Shown here one piece after another: positions 17,927-27,390 of a stretch of 64,000 nucleotides of DNA. The notes beneath the pieces are model-generated. The model was given only the letters and a program-made list of their open reading frames with translations. It made no database searches and was not told where the DNA came from. The first letter of the stretch is position 1, and each line of letters begins with the position of its first letter. The DNA lies in the NCBI RefSeq assembly GCF_000337535.1, contig NZ_AOIP01000009.1, positions 56,375-120,374 on the forward strand, in the 5' to 3' direction. Source of the stretch: Natrialba aegyptia DSM 13077 (GTDB lineage Archaea > Halobacteriota > Halobacteria > Halobacteriales > Natrialbaceae). The translations under genes were made by a program, and so were the position numbers.

Positions 17927-20140
17927 ATGCTTGTGTGGGACGCCCAACAGGATGGCCTCTCCGTCACCGACAGCGATACCGCCGCCCTTGCCGTGACCGG
18001 GACCGAGTTCAGTATCGACGAGGCCGACCCGACGCTCGACGTTCCGCGGCCGGTCGACGAAACCGTCGCGGTGACCGCACGCGAACTGCGCTTGCCCCAC
18101 GCCGTCGTCTACGCGTTCCCCCGCGAATCGTCGACGCCACTCGAACTCGATCCCTGCGGCGACCCGCTCTCGCTTTCGCCCGGGGAGTACGTCGTCGACG
18201 TCGACACCGAGATCAAAACCTACCTGCAGTTTGCCGGTGCGGCGCGGATCGAGCGAACGGACGACTTCGAGTCCGTCGTCGTCTCCTTTCCCGAGCGAAC
18301 GCACGTCATCCTCGGCTTTCGCAGCCGCCACGAGTTCCCCACTGGAACGATCACCGTTCCGGACTCACCGGCGGCCCTCGCGCGGGCGATTTCCCACCTC
18401 CCGTCCTCGCACAAGACGACGGGACCGGACCGCTCCTACCCGACGCTCCGGGGCCACCCGCCGCTGCTCGAACCGGGCGACGAACTGGCGATTCCGGACC
18501 GCGTTCGCGCCGACACGCCACGGACCGGAACCGAACTCGTCGTCCCGCCCGAGTACGAGTCGCTGTACGTCACTGCGCCGCTGGCGTACTACCTGCAGGC
18601 GCGCGTTCGCACGGACCCAACGATTAGCGGCGCACGGCTTCGCCTTCCCGAGTACGATGTCGAACGCTCCCTCCCCGGCCCGCCTCGACTCGAGCGCGAG
18701 GTCGAACAGTTGCTTCGACAGACGTTCTTCCTCGACTGTCTGGTCCGCAACGCCGGGCCCTACGGCACCGAACTCGACGAATCCAGACTGCTCGAGATCC
18801 TCGATCTCGACAGCGAGTCGCTGTACGCGGCCTCGCCGCAGGACCGACTCGCGACCTACCTCGACGTTCCCTTCGGGGCGATCGAACACCGCCTGCCCGA
18901 CTGGCACCTCGCGACGTACGTCGCCCCCGAGTTCAGCCGCGTCGAGACGCTGCCGTTCCTGCTCAACCGGATGAGCCTGCTCTATCGACCCCGCACGTCG
19001 ACGCTCGAGGGGCGTGAACTCGTCGAACGATCGCTCGAGGCGTTCTACCGCGACGGCGAGCGGGCGGGAACGGGAGGACAGGTTGCGTCCGTCGATATCG
19101 TCAAGCCCGAACTGCGCCACGGCCGGGCCCACGGCTGGCTCGCCGACGGCGTCCCCGTCGACGTCTTCACCGCTGCGCCGGAGGCCTACCACAACCGGCT
19201 CGCGTTCCTCGATCGCACCTGCGAGGAAACCTCCGTCTGCGTCGTTCTCAACGACCCGGACATGGCCGGCGAACACGACGACGTGGCCGAGATCTACCGC
19301 TCTCGGTCCGGCGACCTCCCGATGACCGTCACCGTCGAGGACGGCCTGACGACGGCCGAACTCGCTCGCGTCTTCGAGACGGGCCACGACTTCGTCCACT
19401 ACATCGGCCACTGCGAGACCGACGGCCTCTGCTGTCCCGACGGCACGCTCTCGACGGCGAGTCTCGACCGCTGTACCGCTCAGACGTTCTTTCTCAACGC
19501 GTGTGGTTCCTTCTACGAGGGACGTGCGCTGATCGAGAAGGGCAGCGTCGCCGGAGCCGTCACCGTCACCGAGGTCCTGAACGAGCACGCGATCAAGGTC
19601 GGCTCCACGTTCGCGACGCTGCTCGTCAACGGCTTCAGCATCGAACGAGCGATGGAACTCGCACGCCGACGCATCATGATGGGGAAGGACTACACCGTCG
19701 TCGGCGACGGCACCCACTCGCTCACGCAAGGCGAACACCGCGTACCCACCACCCTCCGCATCGACGAACTCGACGCGGAATACAGACGCTCCTCGCGCGC
19801 AATCCGGAACGGCGATCCGGATGCGAGCACTGCAAGCGCTGCAAGCGCCGCAAGTACCGCGAGCAACGACACCGACGGCACATCCCAGCCACAACAGACA
19901 GCACGAAACGATCAGCCCCGATATCTCGTCACCTTCGACTGCTACTCGACCCGCGTCACCGGCTCCTATTACTTCCCCCACACCGCCGACAACGAGGTCG
20001 CCTACCTCTGTGGCTCCGAGTCCAATTTCATCGTCTCGAAACCCGAACTCGTAACGTTGCTCAAAGAAACGGAGGCGTCGGTGATTTACGACGGCGATAT
20101 TTACTGGTCGAACTCGCTCTGGTCGCACTTCGACGAGTAG
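17927..20140 (+). CDS. CHAT-domain (caspase-like) protease homologue
   Basis: The protein has 737 residues from the ATG at 17927; a TTG at 17900 would add nine. The C-terminal half has the CHAT/caspase-fold signature: 'FVHYIGHCE' with probable catalytic H495 and 'TFFLNACGS' with probable nucleophile C526. It continues with 'GAVTVTEVLNEHAIKVGSTF' and 'AMELARRR', where CHAT proteins have the loop and helix that close the fold. The N-terminal 400 residues (about 1-400) show no recognised domain. An Ala/Ser-rich linker (about 630-655) precedes a small C-terminal domain (about 660-737, containing 'YLVTFDCYST'). CHAT proteins act as proteases in bacterial regulated death and defence systems; the substrate here is unknown. 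No gene overlaps it. Confidence 0.7.
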   Translation: MLVWDAQQDGLSVTDSDTAALAVTGTEFSIDEADPTLDVPRPVDETVAVTARELRLPHAVVYAFPRESSTPLELDPCGDPLSLSPGEYVVDVDTEIKTYLQFAGAARIERTDDFESVVVSFPERTHVILGFRSRHEFPTGTITVPDSPAALARAISHLPSSHKTTGPDRSYPTLRGHPPLLEPGDELAIPDRVRADTPRTGTELVVPPEYESLYVTAPLAYYLQARVRTDPTISGARLRLPEYDVERSLPGPPRLEREVEQLLRQTFFLDCLVRNAGPYGTELDESRLLEILDLDSESLYAASPQDRLATYLDVPFGAIEHRLPDWHLATYVAPEFSRVETLPFLLNRMSLLYRPRTSTLEGRELVERSLEAFYRDGERAGTGGQVASVDIVKPELRHGRAHGWLADGVPVDVFTAAPEAYHNRLAFLDRTCEETSVCVVLNDPDMAGEHDDVAEIYRSRSGDLPMTVTVEDGLTTAELARVFETGHDFVHYIGHCETDGLCCPDGTLSTASLDRCTAQTFFLNACGSFYEGRALIEKGSVAGAVTVTEVLNEHAIKVGSTFATLLVNGFSIERAMELARRRIMMGKDYTVVGDGTHSLTQGEHRVPTTLRIDELDAEYRRSSRAIRNGDPDASTASAASAASTASNDTDGTSQPQQTARNDQPRYLVTFDCYSTRVTGSYYFPHTADNEVAYLCGSESNFIVSKPELVTLLKETEASVIYDGDIYWSNSLWSHFDE

Positions 20141-20536
20141 CGATGAGTAGATCGGTTCGCCTACGGACCGCCGTACGTACTCACGCGCTCTGCAAACAGC
20201 GTATAGTCGTCCGAACGGAGACGAGAGAGCAATCCATCACTCAGCTGGCAGGGCCATACATCCATCCAGAGTCGGGTACTACTGAAACCCATGCAGTCCG
20301 ATATTACCAAGACACTCTTATATAATTATTCTAATTAATTCTCGCAATCAGATACGGATTAAACGAAGGCCGTCGATTCCGTTCATCGACCGACCATCCT
20401 GTTGTTCTGAGAAACCTATAGCTATAATGAACAACAACGGGACAAAAATTACCCGTTCGTCAATCAGGTGAGAAGTTCTGCCGTGAAGATGGCCACCAAA
20501 ATTAAGTACTGGGACCTCGTTTACTTCTGCAGAGAG
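20141..20536. other. AT-rich upstream region of the TbsP-like gene
   Basis: No gene is recognised. AT-rich tracts at 20310-20342 and 20415-20435, and 'AAAATTAAG' near 20498, are candidate promoter elements for the rightward regulator gene. The region is notably AT-richer than its surroundings. Confidence 0.4.
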
Positions 20537-21355
20537 ATGGCTTCGAATTTACTCAACCACCAGATTGACGATATACTCGAATCAATCCTCGAAGACGCAA
20601 GCGGTGACGTCTACATGGTCAACCCCTCGCGGGACGCCATCGAGGAGTTCATCGCCGTCGCGACGGCGCTCGATGGCTCGCTCCCGTCGGTCCACATGCT
20701 CGCCGACGAGCGTACCTTGAAGGCGGTCATGGACGATTTCATCGTCGCCTCGAACGCGGCGGACCTCATCAGCGAGGGCGCACTCGCACTCCACACGCTC
20801 GAGGAAGCGCCGGAGAACTCGCTTTTGGTCACCGAAGACCGCGTCATCGCCGTCGTCCACGCCGGCGACCGCGTCGGCGGCCTCGTCACCGACGACGACA
20901 GTTTCGTCGAGGACACGTACGACACCTACGCCGCCCGCTGGGAGGACGCACCCGCCTACAACCTCCGGACGCCGCCGATTACGGACGTTCGAGAGACCCT
21001 TTCCGACGAGATCAGCCCCGAGGCCGAGGACGACTTCACCGCGATCCTGAACTCGCTCGAGACGGCCCGTGGCGACGGCGACGGGCTCGACGAAGTGACG
21101 ATCTCGCTGCTCGTCGCGGCCAAGAACGAGGCGTTGCTGTACGACATCAGCAAGTGGGGCGAGGACGTGGGCATCGCGTCGAAGGCGACCTTCAGCCGCA
21201 CGAAGACCAAGCTCGAGGACATGGGCCTGATCGACACCGAGAAGGTACCGATCGACGTTGGTCGGCCGCGCCTGCGCCTGAAGATCGGCGACGACCGGCT
21301 CCGCGAGGCCGACAACGGCCAGCTCGCGACGGTCGCCCAGTCTATCCTGAACTGA
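20537..21355 (+). CDS. tbsP: TbsP-like transcriptional regulator (TrmB-associated, DUF5821-type)
   Basis: The 272-residue protein has an N-terminal sensor-like domain ('GDVYMVNPSRDAIEEF', 'DDFIVASNAADLI', 'NSLLVTEDRVIAVVHAGD') and a C-terminal winged-helix region with 'GEDVGIASKATFSRTKTKLE' as the recognition segment. This matches, as I recall it, the haloarchaeal TbsP family that works with TrmB in control of gluconeogenic/glycolytic genes such as gapII. The family assignment is from memory and less certain than the winged-helix call. The ATG at 20537 is where homology should begin; an upstream in-frame start would add 23 residues. Confidence 0.7.
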   Translation: MASNLLNHQIDDILESILEDASGDVYMVNPSRDAIEEFIAVATALDGSLPSVHMLADERTLKAVMDDFIVASNAADLISEGALALHTLEEAPENSLLVTEDRVIAVVHAGDRVGGLVTDDDSFVEDTYDTYAARWEDAPAYNLRTPPITDVRETLSDEISPEAEDDFTAILNSLETARGDGDGLDEVTISLLVAAKNEALLYDISKWGEDVGIASKATFSRTKTKLEDMGLIDTEKVPIDVGRPRLRLKIGDDRLREADNGQLATVAQSILN

Positions 21356-21478
21356 GACTGGCCGACGCCGACTGTCGCTCTCACTGTTTCTCGCTGAACT
21401 CGATGTCTTCCACTCGGCGGACAGCCGTTGTCGCCGGATGACGCAAACCCCAAGTTCTCGCCGCGTGAGTCCCCGACT

Positions 21479-22183
21479 ATGTACGAGGCCGTCCACGCCC
21501 ACCCCGACGGACAGAGCACGGTCGCCAGACTTGCGAAGACGGCGGCCGAGTTCAGCTTCGAGGGCGTGGTCGTGCGCAATCGCGCGGACGAGCGGGCCGA
21601 GTTCGACGCCGAGCGGATCGGGAACGAGTACGGGATCGACGTGGTCGAAGGGATCGAAATCGACGCCGACGATGTCGAACAGGCAAGCGGTGCGGTCGGC
21701 AACTACCGGACCGACGAGACGATCGTCGCGGTCGCTGGCGGGACGCCCGCGATGAACCGCTTTGCCGTGGAAAACGAGAAGGTGGACGTGCTCGCCCGGC
21801 CGATGGCCGAGGGGGGCGATGTGAATCACGTGCTCGCGAAGGCAGCCGTCGAGAACGGCGTTCGCTTCGAGTTCGATCTCTCGGGCGTCCTTCGCACCCA
21901 CGGCGGACGACGCGTGCGGATCATCCAGTCGCTGCGAAAGCTCGCGGACATCGTCGGCCACTACGACGCTCCCTACGTCGTGAGCGCGACGCCGCGGTCA
22001 CACCTCGAACTCCGCGCGCCGCGGGAACTGGCGGCGCTCGGCGAGCAACTCGGTCTCTCGAGTTCGTTCGTCGAGGCGGGACTCGAAGAGTGGGGGCGGA
22101 TGGCCGAGCGCAACCGACGGATCCAGTCCGAGTCGTTCATTGAGCCGGGGGTCGAACGAGGCAGGTATGAAGAGGAGCATTGA
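21479..22183 (+). CDS. rnp3: Ribonuclease P protein component 3 (Rpp30)
   Basis: The 234-residue TIM-barrel-like subunit of archaeal RNase P helps the RNA subunit remove 5' leaders from pre-tRNAs. 'MYEAVHAHPDG', 'VVVRN' and 'VLAKAAVENGVRFEFDLS' match the family. The start at 21479 is chosen on homology. It is the first gene of a tight cluster (methyltransferase, rnp2, psmA, SBDS) and overlaps the next gene by 17 bases. Confidence 0.9.
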   Translation: MYEAVHAHPDGQSTVARLAKTAAEFSFEGVVVRNRADERAEFDAERIGNEYGIDVVEGIEIDADDVEQASGAVGNYRTDETIVAVAGGTPAMNRFAVENEKVDVLARPMAEGGDVNHVLAKAAVENGVRFEFDLSGVLRTHGGRRVRIIQSLRKLADIVGHYDAPYVVSATPRSHLELRAPRELAALGEQLGLSSSFVEAGLEEWGRMAERNRRIQSESFIEPGVERGRYEEEH

Positions 22184-22793
22184 GGATCACGCCGCCCGGT
22201 TCGACGAGATCGCAAGCGAGTACGACGACGAGAGTTCCGCCGAGTATCGCGCGTGCGCGAACCTGGTTATCGAGCACGCTGCACCCGATACGGAGGATGT
22301 CGTTCTCGACCTCGGGACCGGAACGGGCGCGATCGCGATCGCGCTGGCTTCGGACGCCGAGCGCGTCGTCGGGCGAGACATCAGCGAGGGCATGATGTCG
22401 GAAGCGGAGACGAAAGCGGCCGACGAAGGGATCGAGAACGTCGCGTTCGGCCACGGGACGTTCCGAGAGCCCGAGTACGACGGCGACGTCGATATCGTAA
22501 CGTCGAACTTCGCGATGCATCACCTGTCGGACGAGGAAAAGCGCGAGGCGATTTCGGTGATCGCCGACCTCGGGCCGCGCACGTTCGTCCTCGGGGACGT
22601 GATGTTCTTCGGCGAGCCGAACCCGGACGAGCCGTTCTACTCGCCGGAGGTCGACGATCCGGCGACCGTCGGCTTCCTCGCGGATGCGCTTACGGACGCC
22701 GGCTTCTCACTGTCGGCCGTCGAACGCGTTCACGAGCAGGTCGGCGTGTTGGTGGCCGAACGCGGCCGTCCTGACGCGGACCAGAACGAATGA
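22167..22793 (+). CDS. Class I SAM-dependent methyltransferase
   Basis: The 208-residue Rossmann-fold methyltransferase has SAM motif I 'VLDLGTGTGAIAIALA' and a post-motif acidic loop 'VVGRDISEGMM'. 'VTSNFAMHHLSDEEK' is motif IV-like. Its position between rnp3 and rnp2, with overlaps at both ends, suggests a role in tRNA or RNase P biology, but the substrate is not known. Confidence 0.85.
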   Translation: MKRSIEDHAARFDEIASEYDDESSAEYRACANLVIEHAAPDTEDVVLDLGTGTGAIAIALASDAERVVGRDISEGMMSEAETKAADEGIENVAFGHGTFREPEYDGDVDIVTSNFAMHHLSDEEKREAISVIADLGPRTFVLGDVMFFGEPNPDEPFYSPEVDDPATVGFLADALTDAGFSLSAVERVHEQVGVLVAERGRPDADQNE

Positions 22794-23293
22794 AACACCT
22801 TCCAAAACACCTCCGGCCGCGCTGGCGGTATCTCGCGGTCGAGATCGAAAGTTGGCCCGACGCCGCGATCGATCGCCGGGCGTTTCAGCGCGAATGCTGG
22901 TACGCGGGCCAGAATCTGCTCGGTGATCCGGGGAGCGCACGCGCCGAGCTGTCGGTCCTGCAGTTCGAGTTCAGTGCCGATGCAGGCGTCGGTGAGGCGC
23001 TCGTCAAGGTCAGACACGGGTGGACAGACGAAGCGCGAGCGGCGCTCGCTTGCATCGACGAAATCGACGGGCATCCTGTCGGTGTTCGGGTCAGCGGTAT
23101 CAGTGGCACGATCCGTGCCGCTGAAGAAAAGTATTTAGGGCGACGCGGGCAAGATTCTGAAGAGAGAAACGTCGTGTTCGGGAACGAGGAGCGAGTCGCC
23201 GTCGTGCGCGATGGATCTGTAGACGTGCGACTCGATGCGGCGTTCGCGGGGACGACAGACCTCGATTACGACTACGATTACGATTTAGCGTGA
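22790..23293 (+). CDS. rnp2: Ribonuclease P protein component 2 (Pop5)
   Basis: The 167-residue protein starts with 'MKHLPKHLRPRWRYLAVEI', typical of haloarchaeal Pop5, the partner of Rpp30 in RNase P. Its ATG overlaps the methyltransferase stop by four bases. The last 40 residues are a non-conserved acidic tail ending in Asp-Tyr repeats. Confidence 0.9.
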   Translation: MKHLPKHLRPRWRYLAVEIESWPDAAIDRRAFQRECWYAGQNLLGDPGSARAELSVLQFEFSADAGVGEALVKVRHGWTDEARAALACIDEIDGHPVGVRVSGISGTIRAAEEKYLGRRGQDSEERNVVFGNEERVAVVRDGSVDVRLDAAFAGTTDLDYDYDYDLA

Positions 23294-23297
23294 TACT

Positions 23298-24059
23298 ATG
23301 CAGGGACAAGCCCAACAGCAGGCGTACGACCGAGGCATCACGATCTTCTCGCCCGACGGCCGACTCTACCAGGTGGAGTACGCCCGCGAGGCGGTCAAAC
23401 GTGGCACGGCGAGTATTGGCGTGCGAACCGACGACGGCGTCGTGCTGGCCGTCGACAAGCGCGTTCCCTCGCCGCTGCTCGAAGATTCGAGCGTCGAGAA
23501 GATCCACAAGGCAGACGACCACATCGGCATCGCGAGCGCGGGTCACGTCGCCGACGCGCGTCAGCTAATCGACTTCGCGCGCCGACAGACGCAGGTCAAC
23601 CAACTGCGCTACGGCGAACCGATCGGCGTCGAAACGCTGACGAAGGAAGTTACCGACCACATCCAGCAGTACACCCAGGTTGGGGGCGCACGCCCGTTCG
23701 GCGTCGCACTGATCGTCGGCGGCGTCGAAAACGGCGAGCCGCGCCTGTTCGAGACCGATCCGTCCGGGACGCCATACGAGTGGAAGGCCCTCGCCGTCGG
23801 TGCCGACCGCAGTGAACTCCAGAGCTATCTGGAAGAGAACTACGACGACGAGGCTGACTTAGACGGCGGCATTCAGCTCGCACTCGACGCGCTCGCGTCG
23901 GTCAACGACGGCTCGCTGCTCCCGAGCGAGGTCGGCCTCGCGACCGTTGACGCCGAAACCGAGAGCTTCGAACAGTTCGAACAGGACCGCATCGCGGACC
24001 ACTTGACCGAAAACGATCTCCTCGATGAGGGCGACGAGGACGGCGAATCCGAAGAGTAA
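23298..24059 (+). CDS. psmA: Proteasome alpha subunit
   Basis: The 253-residue alpha-type subunit of the 20S proteasome forms the outer ring and gate. The N-terminal 'RGITIFSPDGRLYQVEYA' is the alpha signature, with the gate-forming YDR motif ('QAYDRGI') just before it. There is no catalytic Thr, as expected. The C-terminal 25 residues are very acidic. It follows rnp2 by four bases in the conserved rnp3-rnp2-psmA-SBDS order. No beta subunit is in the window. Confidence 0.96.
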   Translation: MQGQAQQQAYDRGITIFSPDGRLYQVEYAREAVKRGTASIGVRTDDGVVLAVDKRVPSPLLEDSSVEKIHKADDHIGIASAGHVADARQLIDFARRQTQVNQLRYGEPIGVETLTKEVTDHIQQYTQVGGARPFGVALIVGGVENGEPRLFETDPSGTPYEWKALAVGADRSELQSYLEENYDDEADLDGGIQLALDALASVNDGSLLPSEVGLATVDAETESFEQFEQDRIADHLTENDLLDEGDEDGESEE

Positions 24060-24231
24060 TCGGGCCAGAGACTCGTGACGACCCGCTCGGTCGCTCGAGT
24101 TCACGATCATCGGTTCTCGATCCCGACTCCCCGATTCCTGACAACTCGCGCTACTGCACTCGTTTGTCACTGTTTCGGGATTCGGATTCGTTCGACGGCT
24201 CCGAGCAACTGCCTCGTCTCAGGAAAAACTC

Positions 24232-24238
24232 TTTTAGG
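24232..24238 (+). promoter_or_regulatory. TATA-like element of the SBDS gene
   Basis: TTTTAGG is centred about 25 nt upstream of the SBDS ATG, in the 200-base gap after psmA. It suggests the gene has its own leaderless promoter despite being in the cluster. Confidence 0.4.
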
Positions 24239-24259
24239 AAGCCGGAGGAACGCTTCGGT

Positions 24260-24985
24260 ATGATCTCTCTTGACGAGGCGGTGACAGCGCGACTCGAGTC
24301 ACACGGGGCGCGCTTTGAAGTGTTGGTCGATCCGGATGCGGCTCTCGCGATCAAACGCGGCGAGTTCGAGGGTGACCTGGAGGACGTCATCGCTGCGGAG
24401 GACGTCTTCGAGAACGCCTCCCGCGGGGACCGCCCCGCCGAGAGCGACCTCGAGAAGGTCTTCGATACGACGGATCCACTGGAAATCATCCCGGACGTTA
24501 TCACGGAGGGGGAGATCCAGATTACGGCCGAGCAGCGACGCGAGATGCAAGAGAAAAAGCGTAAACAGCTGGTCGACACCATCGCGCGCAACGCGGTCAA
24601 CCCGCAGATGGATAATGCGCCACACCCGCCGGAACGGATCGAGAACGCACTCGAGGAAGCGGGCTTTACCGTCGATCCGATGGAGACGGTCGAATCGCAG
24701 GTCGACGACGCGCTGGACGACCTTCGACCGGTGATCCCGATTCGGTTCGAGGAGGTGACGATCGCGGTCCAGATTCCGGCGGAGTACGCGGGCAGCGCGC
24801 AGGCCCAGGTCAGACAGTTCGGCGACCTCGAGCGCGAGGAGTGGCAGGCCGACGGTTCCTGGATCGGCGTCGTCACCTTCCCCGCAGGGATGCAAAACGA
24901 GTTCTACGACGTGGTCAACGAACACTCGAGCGGCAACGCTGAGACGGAGTTGATCAAGGACAAGGACGATATTCAGACGCGATAG
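24260..24985 (+). CDS. Ribosome assembly factor SBDS
   Basis: The 241-residue orthologue of the Shwachman-Bodian-Diamond protein is involved in late 60S-type subunit maturation (release of aIF6). 'MISLDEAVTARLESHGARFE' opens the FYSH domain and 'ISKTARNAVNPQ'-like 'IARNAVNPQMDNAPHPP' lies in the central domain. The third ferredoxin-like domain contains 'VTIAVQIPAEYAGSAQAQV'. The ATG at 24260 is chosen because the family starts there and a TATA element precedes it. Confidence 0.93.
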   Translation: MISLDEAVTARLESHGARFEVLVDPDAALAIKRGEFEGDLEDVIAAEDVFENASRGDRPAESDLEKVFDTTDPLEIIPDVITEGEIQITAEQRREMQEKKRKQLVDTIARNAVNPQMDNAPHPPERIENALEEAGFTVDPMETVESQVDDALDDLRPVIPIRFEEVTIAVQIPAEYAGSAQAQVRQFGDLEREEWQADGSWIGVVTFPAGMQNEFYDVVNEHSSGNAETELIKDKDDIQTR

Positions 24986-25202
24986 TCAGTGGCGCGTCGT
25001 GACGGTACCGGTGTGAGACCGGAAGTCCCTGAGACTGGAAATCCAACAGCGACACTGCAGTATTACAGTCCCGGACGTTCTGTTCTAACCCGGTCTACGT
25101 ACCGTTCCCGGACACAGATGGCGTCAGACGGTCTGCCATACCGATTTCCAGCGCAGTTGCAGCGGTTCGAATTCCTTTGGAACTGACTGCCAGCAGCCCG
25201 TC

Positions 25203-25526
25203 TCAGGCGCGGTAGTATCCGATCAGAAAGCCGCTCGTAAAGCCGACGGCGATCGAGGCGACGGAGAGGAGCGAGTCGATCCAGTGGGCAGTGACACCGG
25301 CGTTTGACACCGTCTGTTCTTGTGTCGTGATGAGCCCGGCAGAGAGTCGATCCCAGTCCACGATAACGATGCCCTGGGACTGGAGATAGCGAACAACCAT
25401 CAGTTCGATGCCGAAGATAATGGCGATCAGTTTGGCGACTCGCTTGGTCCCAAAGCCGAGCAGCCCGCCGAGGACTGCGCCGGCGATGAACTCGAGTGCG
25501 AGCGTCGTCGGGTCGGCGGAAACCAT
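25203..25526 (-). CDS. FUN14 family membrane protein
   Basis: The 107-residue protein has membrane helices at about 10-30, 31-47 and 80-104 with the glycine-rich 'AGAVLGGLLGFGTKRVAKLIA' core (only part of a longer match) typical of FUN14 proteins. These are mitophagy receptors in eukaryotes but of unknown role in archaea. The start at 25526 matches the short family N-terminus; an in-frame ATG at 25547 would add seven residues. Confidence 0.8.
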   Translation of the reverse strand: MVSADPTTLALEFIAGAVLGGLLGFGTKRVAKLIAIIFGIELMVVRYLQSQGIVIVDWDRLSAGLITTQEQTVSNAGVTAHWIDSLLSVASIAVGFTSGFLIGYYRA

Positions 25527-25547
25527 CACCGCGAGTATTCGTATCAC

Positions 25548-26083
25548 AGATAATGACTGTTTTGATCCGATTTCCGTCGAGCGAGCGGCCAGCGAACCGG
25601 CGGTACAACAACGAGTTCAGTGCGGGCACGGGATTCAAGGCGGTTGGAGACGTACAGTGGAGTATGATTGTCTTGCGTCCAACGGAGGTGGCCTGCCGGC
25701 ACCTCGAGCGTGGCTGATGGCGTCTCGTCGCCAGCTCGGTCGCGGTCGCGGTTGCAGTTGTACCCGCACCCGTGCTCGCGTGCGCGCATGGAGCCTTCTT
25801 CGTTTCGGCAACAGCGACGCCACCGGATCGAGTCTCAACCACAACAGTCCGCGCTTCGTCTCGGCAGCACCGGCCGAGAATCGAGTACACTGTCCACGCT
25901 GCTCTGTGGCTGTGTCCCTGCAGCGGCAGTGGAATCATCTGTGATACGTCTCACCAACGGTAGTGGCGGCTTTCGTCCAGACGCCGTCAGCACCAGTACA
26001 AACACCACCATCACCACCATCCGACCCAACCGCAGAATCACCGACAAACCCGAAGTGACCCCTGCAATTGCATTCGAATCCGC
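25548..26083. other. Intergenic region, no intact gene
   Basis: Frames here are short and arginine/proline-biased. One rightward frame around 25720-25963 contains a hydrophobic, Val/Ala-rich run like a signal peptide but lacks a proper start and resembles nothing known. It may be a decayed exported protein. The last 40 bases are the upstream region of hflX. Confidence 0.35.
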
Positions 26084-27385
26084 ATGAGAGCACTCATCGC
26101 CAAGCGCGTCGACTCCGGAACGCCAGACACCAGCGAGATCAGCGACCTCGCCGCCGCCGCCGGCTACACCGTCGTCGGTGAGATCACCCAGTCCCGCCGG
26201 GCTGACCCCGCACTCCAGATCGGCGAGGGCAAGGCCGAAGAACTCGCCGAAACAGCCGCCGCCACGGATGCGACGACCGTCATCTTCGACAACCGGCTCG
26301 GCCCCTACCAGACGTACAACCTCGGCCAGCTCCTGCCCGAGGGCGTCGAAGTCATAGACCGATTCACCCTCATCCTCGAAATCTTCGGCCAGCGCGCCCA
26401 AACTCGAAAAGCCCAGCTCCAGGTCGAACTCGCCGAACTCCGCTACGAACTGCCCCGTGCCGAGGCCAAGACCAGCCTCGCCAAACGCGACGAGCACCCC
26501 GGTTTCATGGGGCTCGGCGAGTACGACGAAAGCCGCGAGCAGGACATCAAAGACCAGATCAGCCGCATCACCGACGAACTCGAGCGCATCGAACAAACGG
26601 AGGAACACCGCCGCGAACGACGGCGCAACTCCGGCTTCGATCTGGTCGCCCTCGCGGGCTACACGAACGCCGGCAAATCCACGCTACTCCGACGACTCGC
26701 GGCCGATCTCGACGTCGACGAGAACGAGGATCTCCATCCCGACCTCGACTCGACCGCCGAATCCCAGGACAAACTGTTCACCACGCTCGGAACGACCACC
26801 CGCCGCGCCGACATCGACCCGCGCGACGTGCTCGTAACCGACACCGTCGGTTTCATCAGCGATCTGCCCCACTGGCTCGTCGAATCCTTCAAATCGACGC
26901 TCGACTCCGTCTACCGGGCCGACCTCGTCTTGCTCGTCGTCGACGTGAGCGAAGACGTCGACGACATCCACGAGAAACTCGTCACCAGCCACGACACCCT
27001 CTACGAGCGCAACGAGGCCCCCATCGTCACCGTCCTCAACAAAATCGACGCCGTCGACGACGCTGAACTCGCGGAAAAGCGAGAGGCGCTGTCCGCGCTC
27101 GCACCGAACCCGGTTACCGTCAGCGCGCGGGAGGGGACGAACGTCGACGCACTGCTCGATCGGATCGACAGCGAACTGCCCGATTGGGAGGAAGAACGGC
27201 TCGTACTGCCGATGACGGACGAGACGATGAGCGTGGTCTCGTGGATCCACGACAACGCCCACGTCGACGACGTTACCTACGGGGACGAAGACGTACTCGT
27301 CTCCTTCGAGGCGCGACCCGCGGTAATCTCGCAGGCGCGCTCGCGCGCGAGCGAGTTGCAGACGGCGACGCCCGAATCAGCCTAA
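26084..27385 (+). CDS. hflX: Ribosome-associated GTPase HflX
   Basis: The 433-residue OBG-HflX GTPase binds ribosomes and can split or rescue stalled ones. An N-terminal nucleotide-binding-like domain (1-185, with 'DNRLGPYQTYNLGQLLP') is followed by a G domain: P-loop GYTNAGKST (192-200), G3 DTVG (253-256) and G4 NKID (319-322). A Gly-rich 'HPGFMGLGEYDESREQDI' stretch lies before the G domain. The C-terminal domain of about 70 residues is typical of archaeal forms. It stands alone. Confidence 0.93.
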   Translation: MRALIAKRVDSGTPDTSEISDLAAAAGYTVVGEITQSRRADPALQIGEGKAEELAETAAATDATTVIFDNRLGPYQTYNLGQLLPEGVEVIDRFTLILEIFGQRAQTRKAQLQVELAELRYELPRAEAKTSLAKRDEHPGFMGLGEYDESREQDIKDQISRITDELERIEQTEEHRRERRRNSGFDLVALAGYTNAGKSTLLRRLAADLDVDENEDLHPDLDSTAESQDKLFTTLGTTTRRADIDPRDVLVTDTVGFISDLPHWLVESFKSTLDSVYRADLVLLVVDVSEDVDDIHEKLVTSHDTLYERNEAPIVTVLNKIDAVDDAELAEKREALSALAPNPVTVSAREGTNVDALLDRIDSELPDWEEERLVLPMTDETMSVVSWIHDNAHVDDVTYGDEDVLVSFEARPAVISQARSRASELQTATPESA

Positions 27386-27390
27386 CCTGA

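Noticed and set aside
18365..20128. A 587-codon leftward open frame
   Set aside because: Shadow of the CHAT-like protease gene; no family resemblance.
25719..25963. Frame with a hydrophobic Val/Ala run, like a signal peptide
   Set aside because: No start codon before the hydrophobic run, no recognisable mature part; left as intergenic.
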